A DNA stretch of 64,000 nucleotides from Sinorhizobium arboris LMG 14919 (GCF_000427465.1 NZ_ATYB01000008.1:1240001-1304000); one strand, 5' to 3'; counted from the stretch's first letter, positions 20,701-28,458 are shown. Numbers and translations are program-made. Notes: generated from the sequence alone by a model not told the origin.

Positions 20701-21079
20701 AGGTGAAGCTCGCATAGATGAGCGAGGTGATCGTCGAGCCGATATAGCCGAAGCTTGCGCCGCGCGTCAGAAGGTCGATGTCGACGCCGTGACGTATGGC
20801 ATAGCGGCTGATCGGCAGGCCGACGACAAGGATCATCAGGCTCGCGACGAGGATCGCAACGATGGCGTTGGTGGTGCCGTAGGACATGGTAATGGCGCCG
20901 CCGATGGCTTCCAGCGCCAGGAAGGAGATGGCGCCGATCGCCGTCTGCGAAATGCGCGCGGAGGAAAAGCGCCGCGCGCTCTTGGCGGTGAAGCGCAGCG
21001 CATAGTCTTCGAGCGTCTGGTCGGCGACCCAGCGGTTATATTCTCGTCGAACGGGAATGATGCGCTGGCGTGCCGCCAT
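17699..21079 (-). CDS. NCS1-permease-like hybrid sensor histidine kinase
   Basis: This 1126-residue fusion begins with about 480 residues resembling an NCS1-family (cytosine/purine/hydantoin) permease, with around twelve hydrophobic segments. A cytosolic Cys-rich segment follows (C503, C506, C518, C526, C529, C530, C536, C540), probably metal-binding, then two more membrane helices (about 574-593 and 609-631) and a coiled coil. The kinase has HisKA with H686 in GLSHELRTPLNA, HATPase motifs (RQILVNLLSNALKF, GLGLGLTI) and a receiver with Asp970. About 75 C-terminal residues form an unknown helical tail. It may sense a substrate through transport or binding, as proposed for solute-carrier kinases such as CbrA, which uses a different (SSS) carrier. 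Ligand unknown; nucleobase, hydantoin or amino acid are possible. Confidence 0.88.
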   Translation of the reverse strand: MAARQRIIPVRREYNRWVADQTLEDYALRFTAKSARRFSSARISQTAIGAISFLALEAIGGAITMSYGTTNAIVAILVASLMILVVGLPISRYAIRHGVDIDLLTRGASFGYIGSTITSLIYASFTFILFAIEASIMSGALELALGIPPWIGYIVSALMVIPLVTHGVRLISRFQLVTQPFWIVLNILPFAFIAFADWEKVGLWLAYAGIHHISGPPGTVAPFDLVEFGAASAVIFALMAQIGEQVDFLRFLPPDGERKLHHRIAVFLAGSGWVVVGAPKLLAGSFLVVLALSTGVPSTRAADPAQMYYTAFGYIFPSETAALLLMAAFVVVSQLKINVMNAYAGSLAWSNFFSRLTHSHPGRVIWLVFNVAIALLLMELGIYRLLEETLGIFSIVAMAWLSTISADLFVNKPLGLAPPGIEFKRAHLYDINPVGLGTMGVSTLFALVAHFGATGEIAASLAPYIALVSAFVVSPLIAWWTEGKFYLARKPRKSWLSESEITCSICEHPFEPEDMAWCPAYAAPICSLCCSLDSRCHDMCKPKARLNTQVATVAKAVLPETIVAKLATRLGRYAISAVVSITGIGVILAMIAHQTTVASPETAAVVERTIAIVFFVFAILAGVVSWFYVLAHDSRVVAEEESSRQNTALLKEIAAHKKTDAALQDAKERAEAANRAKSRYVVGLSHELRTPLNAVLGYAQILERDETIPPSRQGAIKAIRRSADHLSGLIDGLLDISKIEAGKLQVYSNEVNIQDFLDQIVDMFRPQAQAKGIVFEHNRAASLPQYVRTDDKRLRQILVNLLSNALKFTERGRIRFDVAYRSQVASFTIEDSGRGISEKDLPKIFEPFQRGEAEYRMPGLGLGLTITRLLTQTLGGEISVISEKDRGTAFKVRLMLSAVDRPAALKDPVRKIKSYRGPRRSIVVVDDNAEHRDLMREVLAPLDFTVLAAASGTECLALIGHAKPDLFLIDISMPGMSGWDLVTRLREAGQSAPAIMLSANIGDGSAAGAFSHNDTLAKPFGLRQLTDKLAIHLKLDWIYDDGPKETSGKDGTAAVASPGHDHVRELIELGEIGYVRGIEAKLTEIALNPDNRAFAEAARAYVLAFDLAGYDAFLRRLLAGEANARA

Positions 21080-21212
21080 GGTCCCTCGTCATCTCGCAAT
21101 GCCGGCCGAATGCGCCAGCCGCTCATGTCGTAACACGGACAAGCGCGTCGGGAAATTGCTGCATTGCGGAAAAAGCATCGGTCGCTCAGATCGCCTTGGA
21201 CCTTGCTGACGC

Positions 21213-21260
21213 TTGACAGCAGGATGCATCTCTGTAATAAACCGTCAAGTTAATTAACTT
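21213..21260 (+). promoter_or_regulatory. arsR-type promoter with 14-bp palindromic operator
   Basis: TTGACA (21213-21218), a 17-base spacer and AATAAA (21236-21241) give a strong promoter. The perfect palindrome AAGTTAATTAACTT (21247-21260) covers the expected transcription start, just before the ArsR-type gene. This arrangement fits repression by the encoded regulator. Confidence 0.7.
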
Positions 21261-21273
21261 ACTGGCTAACTAA

Positions 21274-21609
21274 ATGGATCAGCTCAGCAGCACCCTTTCG
21301 GCATTGGCCGACCCCACTCGCCGCGCCATCATTGCGCGCCTCGCCGCGGGTGAGGCGACGGTGAACGAACTTGCTGCTCCGTTCGATATGAGCCTTCCGG
21401 CGGTTTCCAAGCATCTGAAGGTGTTGGAACGCGCAGGGCTGATATCCCGCGGCCGTAACGCCCAATGGCGGCCCTGCCGGCTGGAGGCGGCGCCGTTGAA
21501 GGACATCGCCGACTGGGTCGAGCGGTACCGCCACTTCTGGGAGGGCAGTTTCGACCGGCTCGACAACTATCTTCACGAACTGCAGCGCAACAAATCGGAT
21601 CAGGACTGA
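21274..21609 (+). CDS. ArsR-family transcriptional regulator
   Basis: This 111-residue winged-helix repressor carries the ArsR/SmtB pattern LADPTRRAIIARLAAGEATVNELAAPFDMSLPAVSKHLKVLERAGLISR. It lacks the metal-binding CxC motif, so it belongs to the group that pairs with SRPBCC (AHSA1) proteins rather than to metal sensors. It heads a three-gene operon with an SRPBCC protein and a GFA-family protein. The palindrome over its start of transcription suggests autorepression. The ATG at 21274 has no strong ribosome site within the short leader. Confidence 0.85.
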   Translation: MDQLSSTLSALADPTRRAIIARLAAGEATVNELAAPFDMSLPAVSKHLKVLERAGLISRGRNAQWRPCRLEAAPLKDIADWVERYRHFWEGSFDRLDNYLHELQRNKSDQD

Positions 21610-21641
21610 ACCGGGTTCGCCCGACCGCAAGGGAGAAGACC

Positions 21642-22106
21642 ATGAATGCCCCGTCGACGAAGGAGCAAACCGGCCTCACCATCACGCGCATCTTCAACGC
21701 GCCAGCCCACGTCGTTTTCGAGGTCTGGACCACACCGGAACACCTGGCACGCTGGTGGGGGCCGAAAGACTTCACGGTACCCGCGATCACGACGGATTTT
21801 CGTGAAGGCGGCGCCTGGCGCGGCTGCATCCGCTCGCCCGAAGGCCAGGACTACTGGGCGCACGGCAGCTATCGCGAGATCGTCGCCCCGAGCCGTATCG
21901 TCCTCAGCTTCGCCTGGGAAGAGGAGGGCGCCATCGACACGCTGATCACGGTGACCCTCGAAGAGGTGGCGGACGGCACGCGTCTCACCTTCCACCAGGC
22001 GCCGTTCACGAGCGCCGAGAGCCGCGATTCTCATGCTGAGGGATGGAGCGAGTGCATGGACCGGCTCGTTTCCTATGTCGCTGCCCGGAAGGAGGAAATG
22101 CAATGA
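21642..22106 (+). CDS. SRPBCC (AHSA1-like) domain protein
   Basis: This 154-residue cytoplasmic protein is of the START/SRPBCC superfamily, subfamily AHSA1/CalC. The family hallmarks are visible: ITRIFNAPAHVVFEVWTTPEHLARWWGPKDF near the N-terminus, a central REGGAWRG strand, and a C-terminal helix HAEGWSECMDRLVSYV. Members bind small hydrophobic ligands, and pairing with an ArsR regulator is common, but the ligand is unknown. The ATG at 21642 follows AAGGGAGAAG. Its stop overlaps the start of the next gene (ATGA). Confidence 0.85.
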   Translation: MNAPSTKEQTGLTITRIFNAPAHVVFEVWTTPEHLARWWGPKDFTVPAITTDFREGGAWRGCIRSPEGQDYWAHGSYREIVAPSRIVLSFAWEEEGAIDTLITVTLEEVADGTRLTFHQAPFTSAESRDSHAEGWSECMDRLVSYVAARKEEMQ

Positions 22107-22552
22107 AGAAAAGCTATCACGGAAGCTGCCACTGCGGCGCGGTGCGTTTTTCCGCAGATATCGATCTTGCGCCGGAGGGAAAACGTTCCGCAGCGGCGCG
22201 ACCGGGCGTGTGGTGGACGACGACCTTTCGCTGCAACTGTTCCTCATGCCTGAAGACGCGGTTCTGGAAGGTATTCGTCACGCCAGAGGATTTCTCCTTG
22301 CTGTCCGGCGAGGAGGCCTTGGCGGAATACCGCTTCGGCGAACGCATGATCCGCCACGTCTTCTGCCGGCACTGCGGCGTCCGCCCCTTTGCCAGCGCCG
22401 ATTTCGAGATCATGGGCGGGCCGTTCCATGCGGTAAACATCGCCTGTCTCGACGACGCGACCGACGAGGAGCTGGCGAATGCCCCGATCGTCTACGAGGA
22501 CGGGCGCCATGATGCATGGGACCGGGCACCCGCGGTGACGGGCTATCTGTGA
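22103..22552 (+). CDS. GFA-family zinc protein (glutathione-dependent formaldehyde-activating-like)
   Basis: This 149-residue protein has the Cys pattern of the GFA/CENP-V fold: SCHCGAV near residue 9, CNCSSC near 44-49 and CRHCGV near 88-92, which bind structural and catalytic zinc. Family members include S-(hydroxymethyl)glutathione synthase, but most are uncharacterised, and the residues here do not decide the reaction. It starts at ATG 22103 after AAGGAGGAAATG and overlaps the SRPBCC gene stop, so the two are co-translated. It ends the ArsR operon. Confidence 0.82.
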   Translation: MKKSYHGSCHCGAVRFSADIDLAPEGKRSAAARPGVWWTTTFRCNCSSCLKTRFWKVFVTPEDFSLLSGEEALAEYRFGERMIRHVFCRHCGVRPFASADFEIMGGPFHAVNIACLDDATDEELANAPIVYEDGRHDAWDRAPAVTGYL

Positions 22553-22574
22553 GGAGCCGTGCCGCTCCTTCGCG

Positions 22575-22607
22575 TCTGCCGCGGCAGCGATTTGGATCCG
22601 CGGCAGA
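22575..22607 (+). terminator. Hairpin after GFA gene
   Basis: TCTGCCGCGG pairs with CCGCGGCAGA around a 13-base loop, 22 bases after the stop codon. It is followed by only a short run of A/T (AAACT), so it may be a weak intrinsic or Rho-assisted terminator. Confidence 0.6.
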
Positions 22608-22653
22608 AAACTCCCGGGCAGTAAGCCCAGGCTTCCTTCTTCCCCCCGCCGCC

Positions 22654-22669
22654 TACGTAAAATGACGTA
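22654..22669 (+). promoter_or_regulatory. Inverted repeat upstream of urtA
   Basis: TACGTAAAATGACGTA has TACGT/ACGTA arms six bases apart, about 100 bases before urtA. It is the only clear symmetry in this leader and may be a regulator site for the urea operon. No convincing sigma54 promoter was found beside it. Confidence 0.3.
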
Positions 22670-22765
22670 TGTGCACTGCAGCGCGGCTGCCCGATGATCC
22701 CCGAGCAACGGCCACGGAGAACGGCCACTTGCATCGCGGCGATCAGAACAAGGGGGTTCAATCAA

Positions 22766-24058
22766 ATGACTATCAAGGCACGCGTCACGGGCGCATTCCT
22801 CGCTGCCGTCCTTTCGACGACTGCGTTCAACGGCGCCTTCGCGGCGGAGGACACGATCAAGGTCGGCATCCTGCATTCGCTTTCGGGCACCATGGCGATC
22901 TCCGAGACGACGCTCAAGGATGCCATGCTGATGCTGATCGAGGAGCAGAACAAGAAGGGCGGCCTGCTAGGCAAAAAGCTCGAAGCGGTCGTCGTCGATC
23001 CGGCCTCGGACTGGCCGCTTTTCGCCGAAAAGGCGCGCGAGCTGATCTCCGTCGACAAGGTCTCCGCCGTCTTCGGCTGCTGGACGTCGGTGTCGCGCAA
23101 ATCCGTGTTGCCGGTCTTCGAGGAGCTGAATTCCATCCTGTTCTATCCCGTCCAGTACGAGGGCGAGGAAAGCCAGCGCAACGTCTTTTATACGGGCGCC
23201 GCTCCCAATCAGCAGGCGATTCCCGCCGTCGACTATCTGATGGAGAACGAGGAAGTCGAGCGCTGGGTGCTCGCCGGGACCGACTATGTCTATCCGCGCA
23301 CAACCAACAAGATTCTCGAGGCTTACCTGATTTCCAAGGGTGTTGCGCCCGAGGACATCATGATCAACTACACGCCCTTCGGCCATTCCGACTGGCAGAC
23401 GATCGTCTCGGATATCAAGAAGTTCGGCTCTGCCGGCAAGAAGACGGCGGTCGTCTCGACCATCAACGGCGACGCCAATGTGCCGTTCTACAAGGAACTC
23501 GCAAATCAGGGGATCAAGGCCGAAGATATCCCGGTCGTCGCTTTCTCGGTCGGCGAAGAGGAGCTTGCCGGTCTCGATACCGGGCCGCTCGTCGGGCACC
23601 TCGCTGCCTGGAACTATTTTCAATCGGTCGACAACCCGGCCAATGCCGAGTTCATCGAAACCTGGAAAGCCTATACCAAGAATGACAAGCGGGTCACCAA
23701 CGACCCGATGGAAGCCCACTATATCGGCTTCAACATGTGGCTGAAGGCAGTCGAAAAGGCCGGCACCACCGATACTGACGCCGTGCTCGACGCGATGGTC
23801 GGCGTCTCGGTGCCGAACCTGTCGGGTGGCTATTCGACGATGATGCCGAACCACCACATCACCAAGCCGGTGCTGATCGGCGAGATCCAGTCCGACGGCC
23901 AGTTCGAAACGGTCTGGGAAACGCCCGGCCTCGTCGTCGGCGACGAATGGTCGGACTACCTGCCGGACTCGAAGGACCTGATCTCCGATTGGCGCGCGCC
24001 CATGTCCTGCGGCAACTTCAACGTCGCCACGGGAAAATGCGGCGGCAAGGGTTCCTGA
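22766..24058 (+). CDS. urtA: Urea ABC transporter substrate-binding protein
   Basis: UrtA captures urea in the periplasm for the UrtBCDE importer. The 430-residue protein has a signal peptide ending near GAFAAEDT and a type I periplasmic-binding fold. It carries UrtA-typical blocks: VGILHSLSGTMAISE at the mature N-terminus, FGCWTSVSRKSVLPVFEE, LFYPVQYEGEE, FYTGAAPNQQ and the C-terminal NHHITKPVLIGEI. The ATG at 22766 is chosen because AGGGGG lies upstream and the signal peptide begins there. A pair of hairpins follows before urtB, which fits the higher amounts needed of binding proteins. No urease genes are in the window. Confidence 0.95.
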   Translation: MTIKARVTGAFLAAVLSTTAFNGAFAAEDTIKVGILHSLSGTMAISETTLKDAMLMLIEEQNKKGGLLGKKLEAVVVDPASDWPLFAEKARELISVDKVSAVFGCWTSVSRKSVLPVFEELNSILFYPVQYEGEESQRNVFYTGAAPNQQAIPAVDYLMENEEVERWVLAGTDYVYPRTTNKILEAYLISKGVAPEDIMINYTPFGHSDWQTIVSDIKKFGSAGKKTAVVSTINGDANVPFYKELANQGIKAEDIPVVAFSVGEEELAGLDTGPLVGHLAAWNYFQSVDNPANAEFIETWKAYTKNDKRVTNDPMEAHYIGFNMWLKAVEKAGTTDTDAVLDAMVGVSVPNLSGGYSTMMPNHHITKPVLIGEIQSDGQFETVWETPGLVVGDEWSDYLPDSKDLISDWRAPMSCGNFNVATGKCGGKGS

Positions 24059-24082
24059 TTTCATAACGAAAGACTTGCTCGG

Positions 24083-24109
24083 GGGAGCGGCCCGCGTCGG
24101 GCCACTCCC
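24083..24109 (+). terminator. Hairpin 1 in urtA-urtB gap
   Basis: GGGAG-C-GGCCCG and CGGGCC-A-CTCCC pair around a three-base loop with one internal mismatch. Placed 24 bases after urtA, it could protect urtA mRNA 3' ends or attenuate transcription into urtB. Confidence 0.55.
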
Positions 24110-24148
24110 GCAACGCCGCTTTTCATAATGAACCGCTAGCTCGAAATA

Positions 24149-24180
24149 CCTCCGTCCGAAAGCTTCCCTTCGGACGGAGG
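24149..24180 (+). promoter_or_regulatory. Hairpin 2 just before urtB
   Basis: CCTCCGTCCGAA pairs perfectly with TTCGGACGGAGG (12 base pairs, 8-base loop), ending 20 bases before the urtB start codon. It has no T-run. It may be a processing or stability element that separates abundant urtA message from urtBCDE. Confidence 0.6.
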
Positions 24181-24200
24181 ACCGCAAGAGCGAGAGACGA

Positions 24201-25814
24201 ATGTACCGCATCATCCAAACCGTGCTGATTGCACTGTTCCTCGTCGTTGCGATGGCTCCGGGGCTTCGCGCGCAAGAGGGACTGCGCGATCTGGTGAACG
24301 CGCTCGGCGACGCAAAATTGTCCGACATGGACGACCGCATCGCGGCACTGGCAAAGACCGGAGAGCCCGAAGTCGTTGTGATCCTCGAGGCGCTCGGCGA
24401 AGGCAATCTCTATGCCCGCAAGGCGGACGGCCAGGTGTTCCTGACGAAAGAGATCGGATCGAAGCTGACGCTCACCGATCCGATCTCCGGCGACGGCGCG
24501 GGCGAAGCGCCGAAAGCGGCACTTTCGAAGATCAGGGTGAACAACAGCGTGCGGCGCGCCGTTCGAACCGCCCTCGGCAGCCTGACGCTCCTCAGTCCGG
24601 ATCGCAATCAGCGCCTCAAGGCCGCGCAATCCGTCCTGCAATCGCCCGATGCCGACGCACTCGGCGCCGTCGAGAATGCGCTCGCCGCCGAGAAGGACGG
24701 AACCGTTCGCGCGGTTCTCGAACAGGCGCGCGCTGGGATGCTTCTTCTCACCGACCGGCCGGTCGAGGACAAGAAGGAGGCGGTGCGGCTGCTTGAGGAA
24801 AACGGCAGCCGTGACGCGCTGCCGATCCTTTCTGCCGCTCTCGGTTCCGCCGACGAGAGCCTGAAGCCCGACATAGAGGCTGCGCTCGCGAGCATCGAAC
24901 AGGCGCAAGCCTTCTGGAATGCGGGTCAGAACATATGGTACGGCCTGTCGCTCGGCTCGGTGCTGCTGCTTGCGGCGATCGGGCTGGCGATCACCTTCGG
25001 CGTCATGGGCATCATCAACATGGCGCATGGCGAGATGGTGATGCTCGGCGCCTATACGACCTTCCTGGTCCAGGATGTCGTGCGCACCTCCGCTCCCGAA
25101 CTGTTCGACTGGTCTTTGGCGATCGCGCTGCCGCTTGCCTTCCTGATCACCGGCTCCGTGGGTCTGGCGTTGGAACGCGGCGTCATCCGCTTCCTCTACG
25201 GACGCCCGCTCGAGACGTTGCTTGCCACCTGGGGGATATCGCTCATCCTGCAGCAGTCGGTGCGGACCATCTTCGGCCCCACAAACCGCGAGGTCGGCAA
25301 TCCGTCCTGGATGTCCGGCGCCTTCGAGCTCGGCGGCCTGGCGATCACCTGGAACCGTCTCTGGATCATCGTCTTTGCGCTTGCCGTCTTTGCGGCACTT
25401 CTCTTTCTGCTCAAGAAGACGCCGATGGGACTGCAGATGCGGGCGGTGACGCAGAACCGGCGCATGGCCTCCTCCATGGGCATCCGTACGCCGTGGGTCG
25501 ATGCGCTGACCTTCGCGCTCGGCTCCGGCATCGCCGGCATTGCCGGTGTGGCGCTTTCGCAGATCGACAACGTCTCGCCGAACCTCGGGCAGGGCTACAT
25601 CATCGACAGCTTCATGGTCGTGGTCTTCGGCGGCGTCGGCAATCTCTGGGGCACGCTCGTCGGTGCCTTCTCGCTCGGCATTCTCAACAAATTCCTGGAG
25701 CCCTATGCCGGCGCCGTGCTCGGCAAGATCCTCGTGCTCGTGCTGATCGTCCTCTTCATCCAGAAGCGGCCGCGCGGGCTTTTCGCACTCAAGGGCAGGG
25801 CGGTGGAAGCATGA
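24201..25814 (+). CDS. urtB: Urea ABC transporter permease UrtB
   Basis: UrtB is one of two inner-membrane subunits of the urea importer. The 537-residue protein has a signal-like N-terminal helix, a roughly 220-residue extracytoplasmic extension rich in helical repeats, and then a LivH-type permease domain of about 300 residues starting near YGLSLGSVLLLAAIGLAITFGVMGIINMAHGEMVMLG. The long N-terminal extension is characteristic of UrtB and separates it from branched-chain amino acid permeases. The stop overlaps the urtC start (ATGA). Confidence 0.94.
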   Translation: MYRIIQTVLIALFLVVAMAPGLRAQEGLRDLVNALGDAKLSDMDDRIAALAKTGEPEVVVILEALGEGNLYARKADGQVFLTKEIGSKLTLTDPISGDGAGEAPKAALSKIRVNNSVRRAVRTALGSLTLLSPDRNQRLKAAQSVLQSPDADALGAVENALAAEKDGTVRAVLEQARAGMLLLTDRPVEDKKEAVRLLEENGSRDALPILSAALGSADESLKPDIEAALASIEQAQAFWNAGQNIWYGLSLGSVLLLAAIGLAITFGVMGIINMAHGEMVMLGAYTTFLVQDVVRTSAPELFDWSLAIALPLAFLITGSVGLALERGVIRFLYGRPLETLLATWGISLILQQSVRTIFGPTNREVGNPSWMSGAFELGGLAITWNRLWIIVFALAVFAALLFLLKKTPMGLQMRAVTQNRRMASSMGIRTPWVDALTFALGSGIAGIAGVALSQIDNVSPNLGQGYIIDSFMVVVFGGVGNLWGTLVGAFSLGILNKFLEPYAGAVLGKILVLVLIVLFIQKRPRGLFALKGRAVEA

Positions 25815-26986
25815 TCACTTCGTTCCTCGTCAAATCGCTGGATCGGACGATCGTCGCCGCAGTAGCAGTCCTGCTGCTGCTTGCGGTGGTCGTCCCGGCA
25901 CTCAATCTCATGACCGCGCCCGACCACCCGCTGCATGTGCCGACCTATCTGGTCTCGCTCTTCGGCAAGTACCTGACCTATGCGCTGCTCGCACTGGCGC
26001 TCGATCTCGTCTGGGGGTTCTGCGGCATTCTTTCGCTCGGGCATGCGGCCTTCTTCGCGCTCGGCGGCTACGCCATGGGCATGTATCTGATGCGTCAGAT
26101 CGGAGCACGCGGCTCCTACGGCAATCCGCTGCTGCCGGACTTCATGGTGTTTCTCAACTGGAAGGAGCTGCCCTGGTTCTGGTACGGCTTCGACATGTTC
26201 TGGTTCGCCGCGCTGATGGTGGTGCTCGTACCGGGCCTCCTTGCCTTCGTCTTCGGCTGGTTCGCCTTCCGCTCGCGCGTCAACGGGGTCTATCTCTCGA
26301 TCATCACGCAGGCGATGACCTATGCCCTGCTGCTTGCCTTCTTCCGCAACGACATGGGCTTCGGCGGCAATAACGGGCTGACCGACTTCAAGGATATTCT
26401 CGGCTTCAATATCCAGGCCGATGGCACCCGCGCTGCGCTCTTTGCTGCCTCCGCGCTGGCGCTCGCCGCGTCGGTCGTCGTCGCCTCGGGCATCGTGCGC
26501 TCGAAATTCGGAAAGGTGCTGGTGGCGCTGCGCGACGCGGAAAGCCGCACACGGTTCCTCGGCTATCGCGTAGAGCACATGAAGCTCTTCGCCTTCACCG
26601 TCTCGGCTATGATGGCGGGTATCGCCGGCGCGCTCTACGTGCCGCAGGTCGGCATCATCAACCCGGGAGAGTTCGCTCCGGCCAATTCGATCGAGGTGGT
26701 CATATGGACGGCGGTCGGCGGCCGCGGCACGCTGATCGGACCGATCCTCGGCGCGATCCTCGTGAACGGCGGGAAAAGCATCTTCACTGCCGCCTTCCCC
26801 GAATTCTGGCTCTTCGCGCTCGGCGGGCTCTTCGTCCTCGTCACGCTTTTCCTGCCGAAGGGCGTGGTCGGCACGGCGCAGGCCCTTCTCGCACGCCGGC
26901 GCGCATCCCGCGCGGCGGCCCGAAAGGAAAGCGAGAGCGAAAAAACGGCCAGCCTTGCGGCCGCCGAAACGATGGCCGCGGAGTGA
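25811..26986 (+). CDS. urtC: Urea ABC transporter permease UrtC
   Basis: UrtC is the second membrane subunit (LivM type) of the urea importer, 391 residues with about ten hydrophobic segments. Family blocks include YALLALALDLVWGFCGILSLGHAAFFALGGYAMGMYLMR, FGGNNGLTDF and the conserved ABC-contact region LRDAESRTRFLGY. The C-terminus is a charged tail beyond the last helix. It overlaps urtB by four bases and is followed by urtD after five bases. Confidence 0.94.
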   Translation: MITSFLVKSLDRTIVAAVAVLLLLAVVVPALNLMTAPDHPLHVPTYLVSLFGKYLTYALLALALDLVWGFCGILSLGHAAFFALGGYAMGMYLMRQIGARGSYGNPLLPDFMVFLNWKELPWFWYGFDMFWFAALMVVLVPGLLAFVFGWFAFRSRVNGVYLSIITQAMTYALLLAFFRNDMGFGGNNGLTDFKDILGFNIQADGTRAALFAASALALAASVVVASGIVRSKFGKVLVALRDAESRTRFLGYRVEHMKLFAFTVSAMMAGIAGALYVPQVGIINPGEFAPANSIEVVIWTAVGGRGTLIGPILGAILVNGGKSIFTAAFPEFWLFALGGLFVLVTLFLPKGVVGTAQALLARRRASRAAARKESESEKTASLAAAETMAAE

Positions 26987-26991
26987 TCGTC

Positions 26992-27744
26992 ATGACCGGA
27001 AAGAAACCCAGAAGCCTGCTTTATCTCGACGGCGTCTCCGTCTCTTTCGACGGGTTCAAGGCTCTGAACTCTCTCTCCTTCGTCGTCGAACCGGGTGAAT
27101 TGCGCGCCATCATCGGTCCCAATGGCGCCGGCAAGACGACGATGATGGACATCATCACCGGCAAGACGCGGCCCGATGAGGGCGAGGTCTTCTTCAAGGG
27201 CGATATCGACCTTACGAAGAAGGACGAGGCGGCAATTGCCGAACTCGGCATCGGCCGCAAATTCCAGAAGCCGACGGTGTTCGAGAACCACACGGTCTGG
27301 GACAATCTGGAGCTGGCGTTGAACCGCAGCCGCGGCGTCTTCCCGACCCTGTTCTACCGGCTGACGGCAGAGGACAAGAGCCGTATCGAGGAGATTCTTT
27401 CGACGGTGCGGCTCACGGTCCGCCGGGACGATCTCGCCGCCAATCTTTCTCACGGCCAAAAACAGTGGCTGGAGATCGGCATGCTGCTCGCCCAGGAGCC
27501 GGAACTTCTGCTCGTGGACGAGCCGGTGGCGGGCATGACCGATGCGGAGACGGCGGAAACGGCGATCCTCCTTAAGGAAATCGCCAAAACGCGGTCGGTG
27601 GTCGTCGTCGAGCACGATATGGGCTTCATCCGCGATCTCGGCGTCAAGGTCACCTGCCTTGCGGAAGGCTCGGTGCTGGCGGAAGGGTCGATCGATTTCG
27701 TCAGCAACGATCCGAAGGTGATCGAAAACTATCTCGGCCGGTGA
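26992..27744 (+). CDS. urtD: Urea ABC transporter ATP-binding protein UrtD
   Basis: UrtD is a LivG-like ATPase of 250 residues for the urea importer. Walker A is GPNGAGKTT near residue 40, the signature region is LSHGQKQWLEIGM (UrtD-typical), and Walker B is LLLVDEPVAGM followed by the switch EHDM. ATG 26992 has GGAG upstream at good spacing; a GTG at 26983 overlapping the urtC stop is an alternative that would add three residues. Confidence 0.94.
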   Translation: MTGKKPRSLLYLDGVSVSFDGFKALNSLSFVVEPGELRAIIGPNGAGKTTMMDIITGKTRPDEGEVFFKGDIDLTKKDEAAIAELGIGRKFQKPTVFENHTVWDNLELALNRSRGVFPTLFYRLTAEDKSRIEEILSTVRLTVRRDDLAANLSHGQKQWLEIGMLLAQEPELLLVDEPVAGMTDAETAETAILLKEIAKTRSVVVVEHDMGFIRDLGVKVTCLAEGSVLAEGSIDFVSNDPKVIENYLGR

Positions 27745-27762
27745 GCGGGAGGAGTTGAACCA

Positions 27763-28458
27763 ATGTTGAACGTGGAGAACGTCGACCTGCATTACGGCGC
27801 CGCTCAGGCGCTCCGCAACGTTTCCTGCAAGGCGGAGATGGGGAAGATCACCTGCGTGCTCGGTCGCAACGGCGTCGGCAAGTCGAGCCTGCTTCGGGCC
27901 GTTGCCGGCCAGCACAGGGTGACGAGCGGCTCGATCTCTTTCAACGGCACGCCTCTTGACGGCATGGCGCCCTTCCGGCGCGCCAGGCACGGCGTAGGCT
28001 ACGTGCCCCAGGGGCGGGAGATTTTTCCTCTGCTGACGGTGAAGGAGAATCTCGAGACCGGTTTCGCCCCTTTGCAGCGGGCCCAACGCTCGATCCCCGA
28101 CGACATCTTCAGCCTGTTTCCGGTGCTTCAGACGATGCTTGGCCGGCGCGGCGGCGATCTTTCCGGCGGTCAGCAGCAGCAGCTCGCGATCGCCCGCGCT
28201 CTCGTCACGCGCCCCAGAATCCTGGTGCTGGACGAGCCGACCGAAGGCATCCAGCCATCGATCATCAAGGATATCGGCCGCGCGATCAAATATTTGCGCG
28301 ACTCGACCGGCATGGCCATCCTGCTCGTGGAGCAATATCTCGATTTCTGCCGCGAGCTTGCGGACTACGTCTATATCATGGACCGTGGAGCTTTCGTGCA
28401 CGAGGGGCCGCCGGAGACGCTCGACACGGCGCAAGCGCGCCGTCATCTAACCGTTTGA
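27763..28458 (+). CDS. urtE: Urea ABC transporter ATP-binding protein UrtE
   Basis: UrtE is the second ATPase, LivF-like, 231 residues. Walker A is GRNGVGKSSLL (residues about 34-44), with GYVPQGREIFPLLTVKENLETGF, signature DLSGGQQQQLAIARAL and Walker B LVLDEPTEGIQPS. The ATG at 27763 follows GGGAGGAG 18 bases after urtD. It is the last gene of the urtABCDE operon. Confidence 0.95.
   Translation: MLNVENVDLHYGAAQALRNVSCKAEMGKITCVLGRNGVGKSSLLRAVAGQHRVTSGSISFNGTPLDGMAPFRRARHGVGYVPQGREIFPLLTVKENLETGFAPLQRAQRSIPDDIFSLFPVLQTMLGRRGGDLSGGQQQQLAIARALVTRPRILVLDEPTEGIQPSIIKDIGRAIKYLRDSTGMAILLVEQYLDFCRELADYVYIMDRGAFVHEGPPETLDTAQARRHLTV

Noticed and set aside
22680..22765. Possible sigma-54 promoter (GGCCACTTGCAT) before urtA
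   Set aside because: The second invariant dinucleotide is CG rather than GC at the required spacing.
26635..28446. Minus-strand open frame of 603 codons opposite urtC 3' end, urtD and urtE
   Set aside because: Shadow of unmistakable ABC ATPase genes; no ribosome site and no recognisable domain.
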